Assembly (NCBI GenBank): GCA_017451385.1
Contig: JAFSPS010000008.1
Span: 25,750 to 89,749 of the forward strand
Source: Bacteroidales bacterium
GTDB taxonomy: Bacteria > Bacteroidota > Bacteroidia > Bacteroidales > P3
DNA: 64,000 nucleotides
Direction of reading: 5' to 3'
Part shown: in pieces, positions 43,979-53,600 of the stretch
How positions within the stretch are numbered: position 1 is the first letter of the stretch
Layout: every line of letters begins with the position of its first letter
The notes under the pieces: generated by a model
Seen by the model: only the letters and a program-made list of their open reading frames with translations
What the model was told of the DNA's origin: nothing
The model's database searches: none
Made by a program: the position numbers and the translations under genes

Positions 43979-46037
43979 CCTGCTGCGGAATTTGGCGCTG
44001 TGGGGAATACTGCACAGACTGCTGGCTGAAGACCAGCAGACGAAGAGAAAGGGTGGCATCCGCTATGTAGCCCTCGCTGCTGTGGCTCTGCTGTTGCTGT
44101 TTGTCTCTTATCCGGCCTTCGAACCTGACTATTCCGCAGGGCTCGACTCGTCATACGTCTGGGGACTCAACTACTTATTCAGCCATGACTATGAGGGGTT
44201 GCTGCATCTGATTCATCCCTATGGCCCGTTGGCGTTGCTGCGTCTGCCGGTCATCGACGATGGGCATTTTGTTGTTTTTCTTGCTTTCTATTCGTTCGTC
44301 AAGCTGCTTTTCATCGTGCTGTGCTTGCAACTTGCCATGCGACATGGCATGCGGCTGTGGTTGGCAGCGGTCTTTCTGTTGCTCCCATGCCTTTATGCTG
44401 TCATTGACACTCTCGTTGTCTTTGACGTGGCGTTGTTGCTTTTTTTCGCTACCTTTGGCTGGCAGGGGGAAGTGTGCCATAGACCGTCTCGTGGTGGTCG
44501 AGTGAATGTCATTTTCTATGTTTCTGCTGTGTTGCTGGCAGCGGTGGCTTTGTTTATCAAGAGTTCTATCGGGTTGGAGGCTCTGTCGGTAGTCTTTGTT
44601 GCGTGGTTGCTCAGCGGCATAATTAGCCGTGACATGCGAAGTGCTGCTCTGCAAACAGTGATTGTGTTGTTGATGCTGATGGCGGTTGGCATGGTGGTAT
44701 ATCGCGATGTCTCGCTGCTGGCAGGAGCCTTTGAGGGTATCGTTCATCAGGTGTTGGCACATGGTGAGGCGATGACTTTGGAGGCTGCTCTGCCGCTGTG
44801 GCGACTTGTTGTTGTCTTCGTGTTGCTCGCTCTCTATCCCTTCTTTGCCCGTGGGTGGCAGTCGCGATGGCTTTTCCTCATCTTGTTGGTGCCCCTTTTT
44901 CTTAATTATAAGCATGGCGTTATTCGTGCCGACTTTTGGCATTATAAGAACAGTGTCGTAAGTTTTATGTCGGCATTTGTCGTAGTGTTGCCTATGGTGA
45001 TGTGCCGCCGTTTTGTTCGTTGTGTGTCGTGGGCGATGTCGGCAGTGTGTTTTCTGTTGATTGTGAGTATTGTAGATTATACTAACGGCTATGGAGGTCA
45101 GAGGCTACGACAAGGCGATGTGCTGACGGGCTGGAATATGACGGTGCATTACGACAATCTGCGCGAGGTGATGGAGCATAATGTTGCATCGTCTATGGAG
45201 CGTCATCGTCTGCCTGATGCTGCCCTACGGCAGATAGGTGACGGCACGGTGGATTGCTACCCGTGGGAGCAGCTGTTTGCAGGTGCCAATGGTCTGCGGT
45301 GGCAGCCGCGTGCCACCTTTGAGATGGCTTCCAGCCTCTCGCCGTGGCTGGGGCAGCGTGCGGCGGCCAACTATGGCGAGGACAGTACGGCGGCGGATTA
45401 TGTGATATGGCATAGAGCCAATTATAGCGATGTGGCGGACATGAATGCTATTGATGGCTCCTATATCCTCAGCGAGGAGCCTCGTGTGGTGGAGGCGTTG
45501 CTGAGCAACTACCATGTGGCGGATACAGGATGGTACGGCATGTTGCTGAAACATAATGAGGTGCCGACAGGCTATATCACCAATGTCATGGTTAGTGTCA
45601 TAGTTGGCTATGATAGTTTAGAAGTGTCGCAGAGGCGTAATGAAGTGTCGCAATATCGTGCACCGGAAGTTGCCTGTGGCGAATGGCTGCAATGCTGTTG
45701 GGACGAGTGGGTGGATGTGCCAGTGGATAGCGGTGTGGTCAAGGCGTATGTCGATGTGTCGCAAAGCCTGTATGGCAGAGTGAAAACACTTGTTTATAAG
45801 TCCAATATCTGCTGGATTGATTATCTTATGCCTGACAGCAGCGTGACAACCTATCGTTTTATTCCGTCTATGGCGGCTGAGGGGCTATGGGTCAGTCCGA
45901 TGATTGAGCGTTTCGATGATTTGGCGTTGTTCATTGATGGCGAGAATGTTGGCAGGCGTCCGCTGGCTGTCCGTTTCCGCACAAGTCATCCTGCGATGGT
46001 CAGCGATACGCTGAAGGTGCAGTTTCGTCATAGATAG
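43947..46037 (+). CDS. large polytopic membrane protein, GT-C-like topology
   Basis: A 696-residue protein with about eleven transmembrane helices in residues 45-390 and a C-terminal extracytoplasmic domain of about 300 residues. The first external loop (FEPDYSAGLDSSYVWGLNYLF) carries acidic and aromatic residues as in GT-C glycosyltransferases, but no family signature is certain. The C-terminal domain includes TVDCYPWEQLFAGANGLRW. The start ATG 43947 lies inside the preceding gene (32-base overlap). It differs in sequence from the membrane protein at 20994-22703 but has the same architecture. A 7-bp repeat array begins 26 bases after its stop. Confidence 0.65.
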   Translation: MMKTTMRRTNSLLRNLALWGILHRLLAEDQQTKRKGGIRYVALAAVALLLLFVSYPAFEPDYSAGLDSSYVWGLNYLFSHDYEGLLHLIHPYGPLALLRLPVIDDGHFVVFLAFYSFVKLLFIVLCLQLAMRHGMRLWLAAVFLLLPCLYAVIDTLVVFDVALLLFFATFGWQGEVCHRPSRGGRVNVIFYVSAVLLAAVALFIKSSIGLEALSVVFVAWLLSGIISRDMRSAALQTVIVLLMLMAVGMVVYRDVSLLAGAFEGIVHQVLAHGEAMTLEAALPLWRLVVVFVLLALYPFFARGWQSRWLFLILLVPLFLNYKHGVIRADFWHYKNSVVSFMSAFVVVLPMVMCRRFVRCVSWAMSAVCFLLIVSIVDYTNGYGGQRLRQGDVLTGWNMTVHYDNLREVMEHNVASSMERHRLPDAALRQIGDGTVDCYPWEQLFAGANGLRWQPRATFEMASSLSPWLGQRAAANYGEDSTAADYVIWHRANYSDVADMNAIDGSYILSEEPRVVEALLSNYHVADTGWYGMLLKHNEVPTGYITNVMVSVIVGYDSLEVSQRRNEVSQYRAPEVACGEWLQCCWDEWVDVPVDSGVVKAYVDVSQSLYGRVKTLVYKSNICWIDYLMPDSSVTTYRFIPSMAAEGLWVSPMIERFDDLALFIDGENVGRRPLAVRFRTSHPAMVSDTLKVQFRHR

Positions 46038-46063
46038 CATTGATGCTTCGGTGGCTGATAGGC

Positions 46064-46343
46064 GTGAATAGTGAATGGTGAATAGTGAATAGTGAATGGT
46101 GAATAGTGAATAGTGAATGGTGAATAGTGAATGGTGAATAGTGAATAGTGAATGGTGAATGGTGAATATTGAATGGTGAGTGGTGAATAGTGAATGGTGA
46201 ATAGTGAATAGTGAGTGGTGAATAGTGAATGGTGAATAGTGAGTGGTGAATAGTGAATGGTGAATAGTGAATGGTGAATGGTGAATAGTGAATGGTGAAT
46301 AGTGAATGGTGAATAGTGAATGGTGAATAGTGAATAGTGAATT
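46064..46343. repeat. 40-copy tandem array of a 7-bp unit (GTGAATA / GTGAATG)
   Basis: Exactly 40 uninterrupted 7-base units fill 280 bases. All are GTGAATA or GTGAATG except a few: units 17, 22 and 26 are GTGAGTG, unit 16 is TTGAATG and the last is GTGAATT. A and G forms alternate irregularly. Because 7 is not a multiple of 3, all three minus-strand frames stay open and spell the same heptapeptide (FTIHHSL-like); I treat those frames as by-products. Two related units stand at 53981-53994. Confidence 0.97.
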
Positions 46344-46389
46344 GGTTGCAGATAGCTTTCGTGCTGTGGTAGCAGATAGGTATGAGCGC

Positions 46390-46448
46390 GGGGTGAAAGA
46401 GATACCCCTAAAACGGCGCAAAGCCCGTCCCACAAGGGGGCGAGCTTT
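46390..46448 (-). repeat. two adjacent hairpins between the 7-bp array and the exported-protein gene
   Basis: GGGGT (46390-46394) pairs with ACCCC (46404-46408). AAAGCCCG...CGAGCTTT (46420-46448) forms a 12-pair stem with one mismatch and one wobble. The second lies 25 bases after the stop of the minus-strand gene and could act as its terminator, though the U-tract is poor. Confidence 0.45.
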
Positions 46449-46473
46449 ATACACTGTCTTGAATGTGAGAATT

Positions 46474-47109
46474 TTATTGCAGAATATCAAGGACGGAGGC
46501 ATCGTTTGTCTCCATCTCGTCGGCTTGGCGGGGTGCGGCCTTCATTGTGCTGTCATTGCTGACTTTGATTTTGTGTCCGCTGCTCACCTTGCTCAGTTTG
46601 CCACCATTGTTGCGTCGCATGCCGTGGTGTTTTTTCGGATTGGTCTCTATTTTCATCTCCTCGTTGCCGGCGCGTTGTGGCTTAATGGTGCCATTCTCGT
46701 TGATACGAATCTTGTTTTCCATGTTTTCCAGCATTTTCTGTATGCCGGTGTTTATCTCGTCCGTTGTAGCCTTGCTGCCCTCGCTTGGTGTTGCCGCCAT
46801 AGTGATGGTGGTGGCTTGACCTTCGGGCTGTGTGGCCTGAATGTAGAGGTCAATCTTGTCGTTGGCGATGCCCATCACGTTTTGACCTATGGCTGTGTAG
46901 CTGTCGCCTATTTTTGCGTAGTCTAATCCGAGATTTTTCAATGTCGTAGCAATCCATGCTTCTGCACTCTTCTGGCCATGAGAAACGATGGTGCTGTAGC
47001 CGTCCATGCGGTCGTTGCCAATCTGCATGGTGGCAGGCGTTACGTCCTGCGCCATGGCGAATGCTGCGAGACTCAGGACTGCGACTAATGTGCAAACAAT
47101 TTTTTTCAT
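46474..47109 (-). CDS. exported protein of unknown function, paralogue of the next gene
   Basis: A 211-residue protein with signal MKKIVCTLVAVLSLAAFAMAQ. The domain at about 22-110 aligns by eye with the same region of the protein at 47250-47981: VTPATMQIG / IQETTVQVG, then GQKSAEAWIATTLKNLGLDYA / MKKQFKEWGVSTT, a Y..(I/A)... block, KIDLYIQA / PINFYSKI and TITMAATPS / VITVAAVSS. After it comes a basic, low-complexity tail (KPQRAGNEEMKIETNPKKHH, GHKIKVSND). I do not recognise the family. The two genes are adjacent and on the same strand. The periplasm is the likely location. Confidence 0.6.
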   Translation of the reverse strand: MKKIVCTLVAVLSLAAFAMAQDVTPATMQIGNDRMDGYSTIVSHGQKSAEAWIATTLKNLGLDYAKIGDSYTAIGQNVMGIANDKIDLYIQATQPEGQATTITMAATPSEGSKATTDEINTGIQKMLENMENKIRINENGTIKPQRAGNEEMKIETNPKKHHGMRRNNGGKLSKVSSGHKIKVSNDSTMKAAPRQADEMETNDASVLDILQ

Positions 47110-47249
47110 ACTATTTATGTTTTGGTTTTTCTGGGTTGCTGTGTTTTGTTCTAAGAATTGGTACGGTTGCCTCTCTTTTTATTGCGTATGGCTGTGAATT
47201 ATAGTGTCCTGACGTTTTTGATGTCAGTGTATGTCTTTGTCGGCAATGT

Positions 47250-47981
47250 TTAATAGGCTATGCTTTTATATTTCTCCAGTTCAGCGCTAATAGCCTCAAC
47301 GTCCTGATTTGCCGCGGTGGCTTTTTTGGTGTATTCTTCTTTTTTGGTGTTGTATTTCTGTATCTCGGCCTCGTCCTCGGTTATCTCTTTCTGCAGTTTG
47401 TCCATTTTGGCTTGCAGTTTCTCCATATCTTTCTTCTTAGAGTCAATCTTGCCTTGTCTTTTGGCTATGTCCTTATCTATTGTGGCAATGGTGGCTGCTG
47501 CTGCCGCCGCCACTTTGGTGGCTTTGTCTAATTTTTTCTGTATCTCGGCACTTTTCTCGTTGGCTTCGTCTTGTGCCACGCGTTGCACAAAGGAGGCAAG
47601 GAATTGACGCACAGAGGCGTTGAGCGTACTCTGTTCTACCGACAGGTTTGACGATACGGCGGCTACGGTAATGACTGTTGCCTTGTTGTCGCGGCGGCCG
47701 GTCTCTTCAATCTTGCTGTAGAAGTTGATGGGTGCCGCTGACAGGTCGGAGATGACTTCGGCTATAGACATCACATAGCCGTTGCTTCGTGTGGTGCTTA
47801 CGCCCCATTCTTTGAACTGTTTTTTCATCAGTGACGATGCACGGTCCTCGTCCTGAGCGATGCTGACGGTGAAAGCGGGGACGGTTATCTGTCCCACCTG
47901 CACGGTGGTTTCCTGTATGTTTTGTGCCATAGAGATGGTGGAGACCATGATGACGGCAAGAATGGTAATCAGTTTTTTCAT
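47250..47981 (-). CDS. exported coiled-coil protein of unknown function
   Basis: A 243-residue protein with signal MKKLITILAVIMVSTISMAQ, an N-terminal domain shared with the neighbouring 46474-47109 protein (TTVQVGQITVPAFTVSIAQ, INFYSKIEETGRRDNKATVITVAAVS), and from about 135 a long Lys/Glu-rich coiled coil (KDMEKLQAKMDKLQKEITEDE, KYNTKKEEYTKKATAANQ). The shared domain plus different tails suggests one fold used with two attachment modules. A minus-strand TATCTTTG box (48045-48038) is a likely -7 element. The function is unknown. Confidence 0.65.
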   Translation of the reverse strand: MKKLITILAVIMVSTISMAQNIQETTVQVGQITVPAFTVSIAQDEDRASSLMKKQFKEWGVSTTRSNGYVMSIAEVISDLSAAPINFYSKIEETGRRDNKATVITVAAVSSNLSVEQSTLNASVRQFLASFVQRVAQDEANEKSAEIQKKLDKATKVAAAAAATIATIDKDIAKRQGKIDSKKKDMEKLQAKMDKLQKEITEDEAEIQKYNTKKEEYTKKATAANQDVEAISAELEKYKSIAY

Positions 47982-48067
47982 TGTATCGTTCTGATTTTGA
48001 GAGTTAGAGTTGTGTTAGCCCTTTCGTTATATTGTAACAAAGATAGACTTTTTATTCAAATTTTGCA

Positions 48068-48112
48068 TGTAAAAAATGGTGCGATGCCTCCATGGAAGAA
48101 GCTTCGCACCAT
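48068..48112 (-). terminator. Rho-independent terminator of the beta-helix-like gene
   Basis: ATGGTGCGA (48076-48084) pairs with TCGCACCAT (48104-48112). On the minus strand TTTTTTAC follows directly. Confidence 0.9.
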
Positions 48113-48139
48113 AGATTGCCACTTTGTGCCAAGAAAAAA

Positions 48140-49543
48140 CTATTTGTAGTATTGGCGTCCGTTCTGGATGTAGATGCCGTGATAGCCTGAGGGCAAAGTT
48201 GTTCCGATGTATCGGCCGTTGATGGAGTAGATTTTACCATCGTTTTTTTGGTCGGCTGAGATTGTTTTTATGCCGAGAGCATCGTCAGGAGTGTTGCCCG
48301 TAAGGTTGTCGTAGGACAGGGTGTAGCCGTTGGTATGTATGGTGCCGTTGTTTACAAGGGTGGACACATAGCTGTTGGCTGTGAGGACCCATACGCCGCC
48401 ATTCTGGATTGTAACGTTGGCCGAAGAAGCGTTGTTGTCGTTGTCCATAGCACCTTTCCAAGTCACGTTGTCGCCCACCGTCACGTTGATGTTGCTATAG
48501 CTGTCGGCATCGGCGTTGCCGGTATAGGTCCAAGAGTCTTGTGTGGTGTTGAGAACGAGGTTGCCGGTGCCACCGTAGGTGGACCATTGCGTGTTGTAAT
48601 CTACATACATCAGTATGCCGCTTGTTACGCTGAGTGTCACGTCGGACAGTGTGAGAGTGCCGTTGTTGAGCGTAGGCACTTCGCAGAGGGGGGTGCTGCT
48701 GCCCGTCACGGTGAGGGAAGAATTAGAGATGGTGATGGCGGCGTTGCTGCCATCGGCATCGCCTGAGCCGGACTGAAGCATCATCAGTCCGCGCTTGCTG
48801 GAGCCGCTGGTCATGGTGCAACCGTTGATATAGACGTTGTTGTCGCCTTCAACGACGGCAATTTCGCCCTGTTCGGAGATGCCTGTGAGGTCGTTGGCGG
48901 TAATTGTGCCTGTGGAATAGAGGACTGCCGAGTTGTTGCCTTTGGCTGTTGCTGACCCACCGGTGACGGTGACTGTGCCGCCGCCGCGGTCGGTGGCGAT
49001 GGTCGAGCTGGTCTCGCTGCGTGTGGTGATGTTGATGTTGCTTGCATTGATGATGCCCTCGTAGGTGGCATGCAGACCGCGGCTGACGCTGTTGCTGTTG
49101 TCTATCGTCACGTTCTCGACATTGATGGTTGCTCCCTGCGTGGCAAAGATGGCGTTGCTGCCTTGTGAGGTGGTAGTGACGCTGCCACCGGTCATTTTGA
49201 TAACTGCGTTGCTGCCAGAGGCATACACTGCCGAGTTTATGCCGTAGAAGCTCGTGTAGTCGCCATTGGTGGCATTGCTGTTTCCAGACTTTGTGATGAT
49301 GCAGTTGGTCATGGTAAGGGTGCCATTGGTGACCTGCACGACGTTGTAATCGCTCGTGCTGGTGCTGAGGCTTTCGCCTGTTTTTGTCACTGTGCTACCG
49401 TCGCTCAGTATGTAGGCAGCGCCGTCCGGACTCACTGTCGTCTCACTGCCGCCGCCCGGGCCTCCTCCGTTTCCACCAGGACCTTGAGCTCTTAGTGTGG
49501 TGCACGCTATTAGAAGCGTCGCAAGTAATAGTGTTTTTTTCAT
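48140..49543 (-). CDS. secreted beta-helix-like surface protein
   Basis: A 467-residue protein with signal MKKTLLLATLLIACTTLRAQ, a Gly-rich hinge (GPGGNGGGPGGGSE) and a body of short Asn/Thr/Ser/Gly-rich strands in regular spacing (TNGTLTMTNCIITKSGN, SNAVIKMTGGSVTTTSQG, ATINVENVTIDNSNS), the look of a right-handed beta-helix adhesin. The C-terminus (GKIYSINGRYIGTTLPSGYHGIYIQNGRQYYK split over strands) resembles the short sorting-like ends seen in Prevotella and Bacteroides surface proteins. No catalytic motif is present. It is divergent from the AraC regulator gene, which may control it. A TATTTTTG box (49642-49635, minus) lies upstream. Confidence 0.75.
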   Translation of the reverse strand: MKKTLLLATLLIACTTLRAQGPGGNGGGPGGGSETTVSPDGAAYILSDGSTVTKTGESLSTSTSDYNVVQVTNGTLTMTNCIITKSGNSNATNGDYTSFYGINSAVYASGSNAVIKMTGGSVTTTSQGSNAIFATQGATINVENVTIDNSNSVSRGLHATYEGIINASNINITTRSETSSTIATDRGGGTVTVTGGSATAKGNNSAVLYSTGTITANDLTGISEQGEIAVVEGDNNVYINGCTMTSGSSKRGLMMLQSGSGDADGSNAAITISNSSLTVTGSSTPLCEVPTLNNGTLTLSDVTLSVTSGILMYVDYNTQWSTYGGTGNLVLNTTQDSWTYTGNADADSYSNINVTVGDNVTWKGAMDNDNNASSANVTIQNGGVWVLTANSYVSTLVNNGTIHTNGYTLSYDNLTGNTPDDALGIKTISADQKNDGKIYSINGRYIGTTLPSGYHGIYIQNGRQYYK

Positions 49544-49718
49544 GATGTTTTTTTTTATGTTATAGTTAGCTTTTGTTATTACGGGGTGTTGTGGAGAGTA
49601 TGCGTGTTTTGCATTTTCACTCTTTATTTTTTTGCAAAAATAGTGTAAATAAGTGTAGATATTGATGAATAGTGGGTTGTTTGTTTGATGTAATGTTGTT
49701 TTTGTTTTGCAAAAATGC

Positions 49719-49726
49719 TACTTTTG
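49719..49726 (+). promoter_or_regulatory. -7 promoter box of the AraC regulator gene
   Basis: TACTTTTG fits TAnnTTTG, and GTTG at 49695-49698 is a near match for -33 at 20 bases. The start site near 49733 makes ATG 49783 the likely translation start and excludes GTG 49672. Confidence 0.55.
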
Positions 49727-49782
49727 CAAAAAGTTTGATGATTCAAGACTTGAGTCGAAACAGGAGAAAAGAGAACAACAGT

Positions 49783-50655
49783 ATGAGAGAAAAAGAGAGT
49801 ACGCCATGCGACCATCCGTTAGAGCTCTTGTCGGACAAGATTAAACGACAGGGCGTTGTGGTAATCAATGATGTCAGTTCGTTGCCCTCTAATGGAGTGC
49901 CATACGTCTCGCCGCACCTCGTAATTTGCATCAATCATGCGGGGTGGGTGAAGGCGGAGTACGACATGGTGCCTGTCGTTTTTGAGGAGCATGACCTCGC
50001 CGTGGTCTATCCCAACCATATCCTCGTCTCGCATGAGGCTTCGGACGATTACAAGGCGACGCTCATAGTGGTCTCAGATGACTATTTCAAAGAGAATAGG
50101 GCTCAAACAGATCTCAGTTATCAGATAGCCATACAGAACAGCCCCGCCATCCGCATGACGGACGAACAGTATGACATCGTTGTGCATCTTTGTCATATAC
50201 AGCAAGTTATCACTACTCATCAAGGTAGCCGTTATGGCGAGCTTGTAGCGAAGACTATGGCGTTGCTGTCGGACATGATACGAGCGTTTCGTGCGGATAA
50301 TGGGGAGATGTCGCTGAATGAGGATTCGCGTGAGCTGCATATCTTCAAGCGTTTCTATGACGACCTGTTGCTGCACTATCAGGAGTCGCACGAGGTGTGC
50401 TATTATGCCGACTTGCAATGTCTGTCGTCTAAGTATTTCAGCACCATGATAAAAGAGGCTACGGGCATCGGTCCTATAGAATGGATAGCGCGTGTGCTGT
50501 GCCAGAAGGCACAGGTGCTGTTGCAGTCGCGCAAGGACATGACGATACAGAATATAGCCTATCAGCTTGGCTTCAGCGACCAGGCGGTGTTCAGTCGTTT
50601 TTTCAAAAAGCATACGGGTCGCACTCCGACGGAGTACCGACAGCACGAGATGTGA
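49783..50655 (+). CDS. AraC family transcriptional regulator
   Basis: A 290-residue protein: an N-terminal cupin-like effector domain (HLVICINHAGWVKAEYD, FEEHDLAVVYPNHILVSH) and a C-terminal double HTH (YYADLQCLSSKYFSTMIKEATG; DMTIQNIAYQLGFSDQAVFSRFFKKHTGRTPTEYR). It has no sensor kinase part. The longer frame from GTG 49672 would begin upstream of the promoter box, so ATG 49783 is preferred. The gene is divergent from the beta-helix surface protein and convergent with the redox fusion gene; either could be a target. The effector is unknown. Confidence 0.9.
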   Translation: MREKESTPCDHPLELLSDKIKRQGVVVINDVSSLPSNGVPYVSPHLVICINHAGWVKAEYDMVPVVFEEHDLAVVYPNHILVSHEASDDYKATLIVVSDDYFKENRAQTDLSYQIAIQNSPAIRMTDEQYDIVVHLCHIQQVITTHQGSRYGELVAKTMALLSDMIRAFRADNGEMSLNEDSRELHIFKRFYDDLLLHYQESHEVCYYADLQCLSSKYFSTMIKEATGIGPIEWIARVLCQKAQVLLQSRKDMTIQNIAYQLGFSDQAVFSRFFKKHTGRTPTEYRQHEM

Positions 50656-50694
50656 ACATTCGCGCCGTTTTTGTGCGGCGCGAATGTAGGTGTT
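50656..50694. terminator. shared bidirectional terminator of araC-type and redox genes
   Basis: ACATTCGCGCCG (50656-50667) pairs perfectly over 12 bp with CGGCGCGAATGT (50676-50687). T-rich tails follow on the plus strand. It begins right after the AraC stop codon (50655), and the convergent gene ends at 50695, so one hairpin serves both. Confidence 0.85.
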
Positions 50695-53600
50695 TTATTT
50701 GAATGCCGTCTCGCTGAGTCCGTTGCCTTCGAGGCGTAGTTCTTCCATGTAGCTCGGCACGCTGCGTCCCATGTACTTATCCACATAGAGTTTTGCCAAA
50801 TACTGTGCCAGCATGAAGCCGTGTCCGCGCAGACCCACCAGCAGTCCGTGCGAGGGGTCCACGATGTAGCGCGGCTCGGTGTACCATCCAGCCCAGACGG
50901 AGATGAAGCTCACGTCGCTTAGCGAGGGCACCCATTGGCAGAACATCTCGCCAACGATTTCGAGGAACTCCTTGCTGTTATAGCGTAGCGGCTGGCGAGC
51001 CTCGTAGCTGTCGCTGTCGGGCGAGGCGCAGCCTATAATCTGGCCGGTGTGAGCAAACTGCTGTCCATAGACGGCGCTGAAACCGTGATAGTGGCGACGG
51101 TCTATTATCATATCCAGTGCGTCACCGTCTTTGCCTATCAGCGGCATGCGCCGTGTGATGAAGGCCTGATGCTTGACGGGGGTGAGTTGCGTGTCGATGC
51201 CCAGTTGGTCGGTGAAGCGTTCGGCGCCCCATCCGAGAGCATTGACGAAATGGTCGGCTATGTATTCCTTGTATGTGCCTTCATGGTGGCGTACTATGGC
51301 GTGGTAGAGTCCTGCGGTGTCGCGGCTCACCTGTAGCAGCTCGGTGTCTTCGAAGTAGCGACCGCCATGTGCGGAGGCCTCTTTGCGCAGATAGTCCACC
51401 GTGAGGCCTGGCGTGGCCTGCCAGCAGCCACGAGTGATGAGGGCGTGGCTGTAGGTGCGGTCGCTGTCGTTCCAGAGGGGAGAAATTTCCTGCTGGAACT
51501 GTTGGCGGTCTATCATGTAGGCATCGCTCCACGCACGCGAGGCGTCGAGCGAGCGATAGGTGGCGTCGTCGTGTACGAGGTTGACATAGCGGGTGGGCTT
51601 GTAGTTGATGTTGCTGTGTTGCTGGATAGTCTTGAAAATCTCATGGTTGTGCACGGCGATGTCGGCGATATCGGGGTTGGAGAAGGCTGGGCGTCCGCCG
51701 CCGATGCAGCGCCATGTGGCACCGCGGTCGTAGTTGACCATGACGGTGTTGAAGCCCTCTGTGCTGAAGTAGCGTAGCAGTGCGCTGCCGGCGATGCCGC
51801 CGCCGGCGACGAAGACCTGTATGCGCTCTGAGGGGGCTTGCTTGTCGCGTGGGAAGACGAAGGTCTCGTGAGTGGCGGGGTTGTAGGCGTCGCCGAGGGT
51901 GATATAGTTGGCCATGGAGGCGCGTGGCGTGATGGTGCCAGTCAGCTCGATGCCGTGTTCTGCCAGCAGCCGTTTGACGCGCGGCAGGCAGCGTCGGCCG
52001 CGGCAGGGTCCCATGCCGAGGCGTGTGGTGTGCTTCAGCTCGTCAATGGAGATATAGTGCCGCTCGCCGATGGTCTTGAGAATAGTAGAAATCTCTACAT
52101 CTTCGCAATGGCACACATATTGCGGCTCTTCGGTGTGCTCCTCGTGTCCCACGAAACGCAGCTGCAGCGGCTGAGGGTAGCGTTGCTGCTCTATCATGCC
52201 TCTTACGTCGGTTAGTGTTTTGCCGGTGGCCCACTTGCTGCTGTCGGCATGTACCACGGCTATTCTGGTTTTGTTGCTGTTGGCGATGAGGCGTTCCACG
52301 GTGCCTTGGCCTATTATGCCGCCGTGGTTGTCAACCAGATATACCGCCGCATTTTTTTCCACCTCAAACTCTATAGGCAGGAAGCATAGCCCTTTGGCGG
52401 CATCGAAGCCGAAGATGGCGAGCCCTGGGCAGTGGTTGACGCAGCGCATACAGCCTATGCAGCGGTCGTAGTCTATGACGGGCACGGTGTTGGTGGCAGT
52501 CTTGCTGATGGCGCCTTGCGGACAGGCGAAGGTGCAGGGATTGCAGGCGAAGCCGTAGAGGCAGTCCTGCACTACGAAGGGGCGTTGCGCCATGCGCTCG
52601 GCGGTGGGCAGAAGGGGCTGCTGCAGCACGCGCACGGGCGGCTGTTGCGACTCAATGTGCTGTTTGCATACCGCGAGGTATTCGTTGTAGTCTATCTTAC
52701 GCCCCATCTGCTGTGCAATCTCTAATGCCACTTTGCGGCCGTGCAGCACGGCGCTGGTGCCTTCGCCTATGCGTGTGGCATCGCCGGCGGCATAGGCGTT
52801 GAGACCGTACACCTCGCGCGACTTGTTGATAAGACGGTCGTCGGGTATCAGTCCCGTGCAGATGTTTATCATGTCGATACCGTCTATGACCTCCTCAGTG
52901 CCAGGCAGGTAGTGGCCGTCCACTACTTTGCCTATCACTGCGCCGCGTATGCCGTCGCCCTTGTCGTTGGGTATGGCCTTGAGCAGTGTACGGCTTGTCA
53001 TTATGGGTATGCCCATGCGTCGCACGCGGTTGGCTTGCACGGGGAAGCCACCCTCATGGTCTGCATATTCCACTATGGCGCGTACCTCGGCGCCAGCCTG
53101 CAAGGCCTGATATGAGGTGAGGTAGCCTATGTTGCCGGCGCCAATGGTGAGGATGCGTTGCCCCATCAGGGTGTGCTCTTGATTCATCATCTTCTGGAAC
53201 ACGCCGGCGGTATATACCCCCGGCAGGTCATCGTTCTCAAAGGTTGGCATATAAGGCGTGGCGCCTGTGGCTACCACGATGTAAGCGGCATCGATGTAGC
53301 CTATCTCGCCGCTGATGATGTTCTTTATAGCGATGCGTCGGCCTTCGAGGATGTCCCATACTGTGGTGTCGGTCAGTATGTTGCTGTCATCTTGTGTGAG
53401 GTGGTGTGCTATGTCGTAGCCTCGCATGCCGCCCAGCAGGTGCTCCTGTTCGAAGAAGAAGAACTGATGTGTCTGCATGTTGAACTGTCCGCCCACATGG
53501 CTGTTGTTGTCCACCAGCAGGTTGTCTATGCCCATGGCGTTCAGCTGTCGGCGGCAGGATAGTCCTGCGGGTCCGCCGCCAATGATGGCAACAGTGGTTT

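Noticed and set aside
45885-46502. Minus-strand frames rich in FTIHHS heptapeptides
   Set aside because: They are translation of a 7-bp DNA repeat that is open in all three frames; no start signal or non-repeat domain supports a protein.
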